Source of the DNA: Muribaculaceae bacterium Isolate-002 (NCI)
Lineage (GTDB): Bacteria; Bacteroidota; Bacteroidia; Bacteroidales; Muribaculaceae
Length of the DNA stretch: 64,000 bases
Direction: 5' to 3'
NCBI GenBank assembly: GCA_004102805.1
Contig: SCEG01000003.1
Location: 62,001-126,000, forward strand
In this document: piece by piece, positions 61,405 to 64,000 of the stretch
How the letters are laid out: every line of letters begins with the position of its first letter
How positions within the stretch are numbered: position 1 is the stretch's first letter
The notes under the pieces: generated by a model
Told to the model about the DNA's origin: nothing
Seen by the model: the letters and a program-made list of their open reading frames with translations, nothing else
The model's database searches: none
Position numbers and translations under genes: made by a program

Positions 61405-62388
61405 ATGGTTAACGCAAGAATATCTGGCATCGCCTCCTACGTTCCCGAAGATATCCTCGACAACGAGATGCTCTCAAAGATGGTCGACACCAACGACGAG
61501 TGGATTACCACCCGCGTCGGCATCAAGGAACGCCGCATACTCAAGCTCGAAGGCGAAGGCTCGTCATATCTCGGCGCCAAGGCTGTCGAGAAGCTCATAG
61601 CCGAGACCGGTGTAAACCCCGATGAGATCGAACTGGTGATATGCGCCACATCCAATCCCGACTACCGTTTCCCCTCCACGGCATCGGTAATCGTGGAGAA
61701 AACAGGCCTTAAAAACGCATACGCATATGATATCCAGGCAGCATGTGCAGGTTTCATCGTAGCGCTTGAGGACGCCACCGCATACATCAAATCGGGACTC
61801 CGCAAAAAAGTCATTGTCGTTGCAGCCGAAAAGATGTCGTCGATGGTCAACTATCAGGACCGTTCGACATGTCCGCTGTTTGGCGACGCTGCGGCTGCCG
61901 TGCTCGTAGAGCCCACCGAAGAAGCTACTGGAGTCATCGACGGCGTGTTCCACGTCGACGGTGCCGGACTCGAACACCTGCTCATGAAAGCCGGCGGCTC
62001 GGTCAAGCCCATCACCCACGAGGCAATCGAAGCCGGAGAGAACTATCTCTTCCAGGACGGACGCAACGTCTACAAGAATGCCGTGACCGACATGCTCACC
62101 TCATCGCTCGACGTGATGAAGCGCAACAACCTGACAGTAGACGATGTTGACTATCTCATACCTCACCAGGCCAACCTCCGCATCATCGAGGCCGTCAGCT
62201 CACGCGCCGGCTTCCCCGCAGAGAAAGTGCTTGTCAACATCGAGCACTACGGCAACACATCGGCCGCTTCAATTCCTTTGTGTCTTGACGAATACAAGAC
62301 CAAACTCAAGAAAGGCGACAAGCTTCTGCTCACAGCCTTCGGCGCCGGTTTCACCTGGGGTGCGATGTATGTCATCTGGGATCTGTAA
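61405..62388 (+). CDS. fabH: Beta-ketoacyl-ACP synthase III
   Basis: The ATG at 61405 (start MVNARISGIASYVPEDI) gives 327 residues, the usual length; the same frame is open upstream but unlike the family. Catalytic residues are in place: Cys in IQAACAGFIVAL near residue 113, His in LIPHQANLRI near 254 and Asn in HYGNTSAASIPL near 284. The enzyme condenses acetyl-CoA with malonyl-ACP to start fatty-acid synthesis. The upstream 284 bases (61121-61404) hold no supported gene. Confidence 0.96.
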   Translation: MVNARISGIASYVPEDILDNEMLSKMVDTNDEWITTRVGIKERRILKLEGEGSSYLGAKAVEKLIAETGVNPDEIELVICATSNPDYRFPSTASVIVEKTGLKNAYAYDIQAACAGFIVALEDATAYIKSGLRKKVIVVAAEKMSSMVNYQDRSTCPLFGDAAAAVLVEPTEEATGVIDGVFHVDGAGLEHLLMKAGGSVKPITHEAIEAGENYLFQDGRNVYKNAVTDMLTSSLDVMKRNNLTVDDVDYLIPHQANLRIIEAVSSRAGFPAEKVLVNIEHYGNTSAASIPLCLDEYKTKLKKGDKLLLTAFGAGFTWGAMYVIWDL

Positions 62389-62413
62389 TCAGTTATCAGG
62401 CAAAATATTTCTG

Positions 62414-62450
62414 AAAATAGCATCTTTTAAGGTGCTATTTTTGTTTTATA
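62414..62450 (+). terminator. Terminator after fabH
   Basis: AAAATAGCA (62414-62422) pairs with TGCTATTTT (62433-62441), followed by TTGTTTT. It ends the yceD-rpmF-fabH unit. Confidence 0.8.
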
Positions 62451-62503
62451 CACGTAGCCATTATTTTTAAGCAAGGTATTAGAATTATATGAATTATTTT
62501 TAA

Positions 62504-62511
62504 TAGATTTG
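62504..62511 (+). promoter_or_regulatory. Host -7 box (TAGATTTG) before era
   Basis: TAGATTTG fits TAnnTTTG and lies 25 bases before the era ATG. No good -33 TTTG is seen at the usual distance. Confidence 0.4.
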
Positions 62512-62536
62512 TATAACTGCAAAAACATAACACAAT

Positions 62537-63430
62537 ATGGAAGAAAAACAGCATAAAGCAGGGTTTGTCAACATCGTCGGCAACCCCAACGTGGGCAAAT
62601 CGACACTGATGAATGACCTTGTCGGCGAACGTGTGTCAATCATAACCTCAAAGGCCCAGACCACACGCCACCGCATCACCGGCATTGTCAACACCCCCGA
62701 CTATCAGATAGTATTCTCCGACACCCCCGGAGTGCTCTCGCCCAAATACAAGCTGCAGGAAAGCATGCTCAGCTACTCCGAAGGAGCGCTGACCGACGCC
62801 GACATACTGCTCTACGTGACCGACGTGGTAGAGGACCCGACCAAAAACGCCGATTTCCTCGCCAAGGTAGCCAAAGAGAAAATACCCGTTCTGCTGGTTA
62901 TAAACAAAATCGACCTCGTCAAGTCGCAGAAGGAACTCGAGGACAAAGTGTCAATGTGGAAAGAAATACTTCCCAATGCCGAAGTGTTCCCCACCTCGGC
63001 CAAAGAGCATTTCAATGTCAGCAACCTGATGACCCGCATCGTCGAACTGCTGCCGCCCTCGCCCCCCTATTTCGGCAAAGACGCGCTGACCGATAAACCC
63101 GCACGCTTCTTCGTCACAGAGATCATACGCGAAAAGATATTCCTCAACTACGACAAGGAAGTGCCCTACGCCACCGAAGTAATTGTGGAGAAATTTGACG
63201 AGTCAGACACCGCCATCCACATAATGGCAGTGATATATGTAGAACGCGACTCGCAGAAAGGCATACTTATCGGCAAGGGAGGCTCGATGCTCAAACGCGT
63301 AGGCACTGAAGCCCGCAAGGACATCGAGAAATTTTTCGACAAACGCGTCTATCTCGAACTGTTTGTAAAGGTAGAGGCCAACTGGCGCAACCGCGAGAAC
63401 AAACTGCGCTCGTTCGGATATATCGAATAA
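62537..63430 (+). CDS. era: GTPase Era
   Basis: A 297-residue GTPase needed for 16S rRNA processing and small-subunit assembly. G motifs are visible: [13 protein letters not shown] near residue 15 (G1), DTPGVLS near 60 (G3) and NKIDLV near 122 (G4). The C-terminal KH domain contains GKGGSMLKRVG near residue 245. The length is normal. The der gene follows about 115 bases later, a common arrangement. Confidence 0.97.
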   Translation: MEEKQHKAGFVNIVGNPNVGKSTLMNDLVGERVSIITSKAQTTRHRITGIVNTPDYQIVFSDTPGVLSPKYKLQESMLSYSEGALTDADILLYVTDVVEDPTKNADFLAKVAKEKIPVLLVINKIDLVKSQKELEDKVSMWKEILPNAEVFPTSAKEHFNVSNLMTRIVELLPPSPPYFGKDALTDKPARFFVTEIIREKIFLNYDKEVPYATEVIVEKFDESDTAIHIMAVIYVERDSQKGILIGKGGSMLKRVGTEARKDIEKFFDKRVYLELFVKVEANWRNRENKLRSFGYIE

Positions 63431-63485
63431 ACAGCCGGCATAACTCCCGCCTCAGCCGGCAATGACACCGGCCGGAGCGGCCGCC

Positions 63486-63517
63486 TTTGCGGATTTCAAT
63501 TTTTTATGCTAAATTTG
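63486..63517 (+). promoter_or_regulatory. Host promoter for der
   Basis: TTTG at 63486-63489, a 20-base spacer and TAAATTTG at 63510-63517 match the Bacteroidetes consensus, 29 bases before the der ATG. Confidence 0.7.
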
Positions 63518-63546
63518 CACTTCAAACGCAAAATCAATACACCGTT

Positions 63547-64000
63547 ATGGGACAACTTGTAGCAATTGTCGGACGCCCCAACGTCGGCAAATCGACACTC
63601 TTCAACCGTCTGACCGAGAGCCGCACGGCAATCGTCGACGAGACCGCCGGCACCACCCGCGACCGACAGTACGGCAAAGTAAACTGGAATGGTAAAGAAT
63701 TCTCGATCGTCGACACCGGCGGCTGGGTAGTCAATTCCGAAGACATATTCGAAGGCGAAATCAACAAGCAGGTTGCCCTTGCCATCGAGCAGGCCGACGA
63801 AATACTTTTCGTGGTCGACTCGATGAACGGAGTGACCGACCTCGACGACCACGTAGCCGAGATACTCCGCAAATCCAAGAAACCGGTGCTTCTCGTAGCC
63901 AACAAGGTCGACTCCAACGACTGGCTCTACAACGTGCCCGAATTCTATGGCCTGGGCCTGGGCGACCCCTACCCCATCTCAGCTGTCAACGGCTTCGGCA
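63547..64000 (+). CDS. der: GTPase Der (EngA), N-terminal part (3' end outside window)
   Basis: The ATG at 63547 starts a frame open to the window edge (151 residues). It has G1 [14 protein letters not shown] near residue 8, DTGGW near 57 and NKVDSND near 119, matching the first GTPase domain of Der, which assembles the 50S subunit. The second GTPase domain lies beyond the window. Confidence 0.95.
   Translation, partial: MGQLVAIVGRPNVGKSTLFNRLTESRTAIVDETAGTTRDRQYGKVNWNGKEFSIVDTGGWVVNSEDIFEGEINKQVALAIEQADEILFVVDSMNGVTDLDDHVAEILRKSKKPVLLVANKVDSNDWLYNVPEFYGLGLGDPYPISAVNGFG

Noticed and set aside
1..64000. CRISPR arrays, rRNA genes and insertion sequences
   Set aside because: No regular spacer-repeat pattern, rRNA sequence or IS-type transposase with flanking inverted repeats was seen.

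Overview
The window is the right-hand part of a large tailed-phage prophage (bases 1 to about 59,720) followed by about 4.3 kb of bacterial chromosome. The host is a member of Bacteroidales, probably Muribaculaceae or a close relative. The chromosomal genes run yceD-rpmF-fabH-era-der, a typical order for that group. Promoters fit the Bacteroidetes consensus (TTTG, about 20 bases, TAnnTTTG), and most genes lack a strong Shine-Dalgarno sequence. The chromosomal genes look clearly GC-richer than the phage genes. A tyrosine integrase lies next to the 3' end of a tRNA-Phe gene, which is probably the right attachment site. The left end of the prophage, with portal and capsid genes, is outside the window.

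Layout: 1-14,650 contractile tail genes (sheath, tube, a frameshifted tail-assembly chaperone pair, tape measure, baseplate hub and spike, fibre-like proteins). 14,658-23,921 diversity-generating retroelement (DGR): a 2,185-residue adhesin with a C-terminal variable repeat, a hairpin, an Avd-like protein, the template repeat and the reverse transcriptase, then an unknown gene. 23,983-32,037 further tail fibre and baseplate genes (LysM-like, gpJ-like, gpI-like). 32,168-35,148 nucleotide metabolism (ThyX-like, B12-dependent ribonucleotide reductase). 35,366-41,418 DNA binding and recombination (ssDNA-binding protein, SbcD/gp47-like and SbcC/gp46-like proteins, RuvC-like resolvase). 41,385 sigma factor. 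42,563-51,481 replisome (DnaB-like helicase, primase, a DnaE polymerase broken into two genes around a Pif1-like helicase, a guanylate kinase-like protein and a DnaQ-like exonuclease). 51,834-58,079 packaging and lysis (small terminase, membrane proteins, amidase, a reverse-strand lipoprotein, large terminase, a head-completion candidate). 58,187-59,458 integrase.

The phage carries most of its own replisome and dNTP supply and appears to separate early from late transcription. The early DNA-metabolism block has a host-type promoter at 35,306-35,336. Five late transcription units (tail chaperone, tape measure, tail fibre, amidase, terminase) instead share a CC...CTATTCT motif shortly before the first gene, which the phage sigma factor may read. 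The DGR would diversify the tip of a very large receptor-binding protein.

The points most worth a second look are the DGR, whose template lies in frame inside the reverse-transcriptase reading frame; the fractured dnaE with intein-like (Hint-like) sequence at both broken ends; the putative late promoter; a canonical -1 slippery heptamer in the tail chaperone; and a 20-bp perfect hairpin just before the small terminase gene. All functional assignments were made by reading the sequence; no database search was run.
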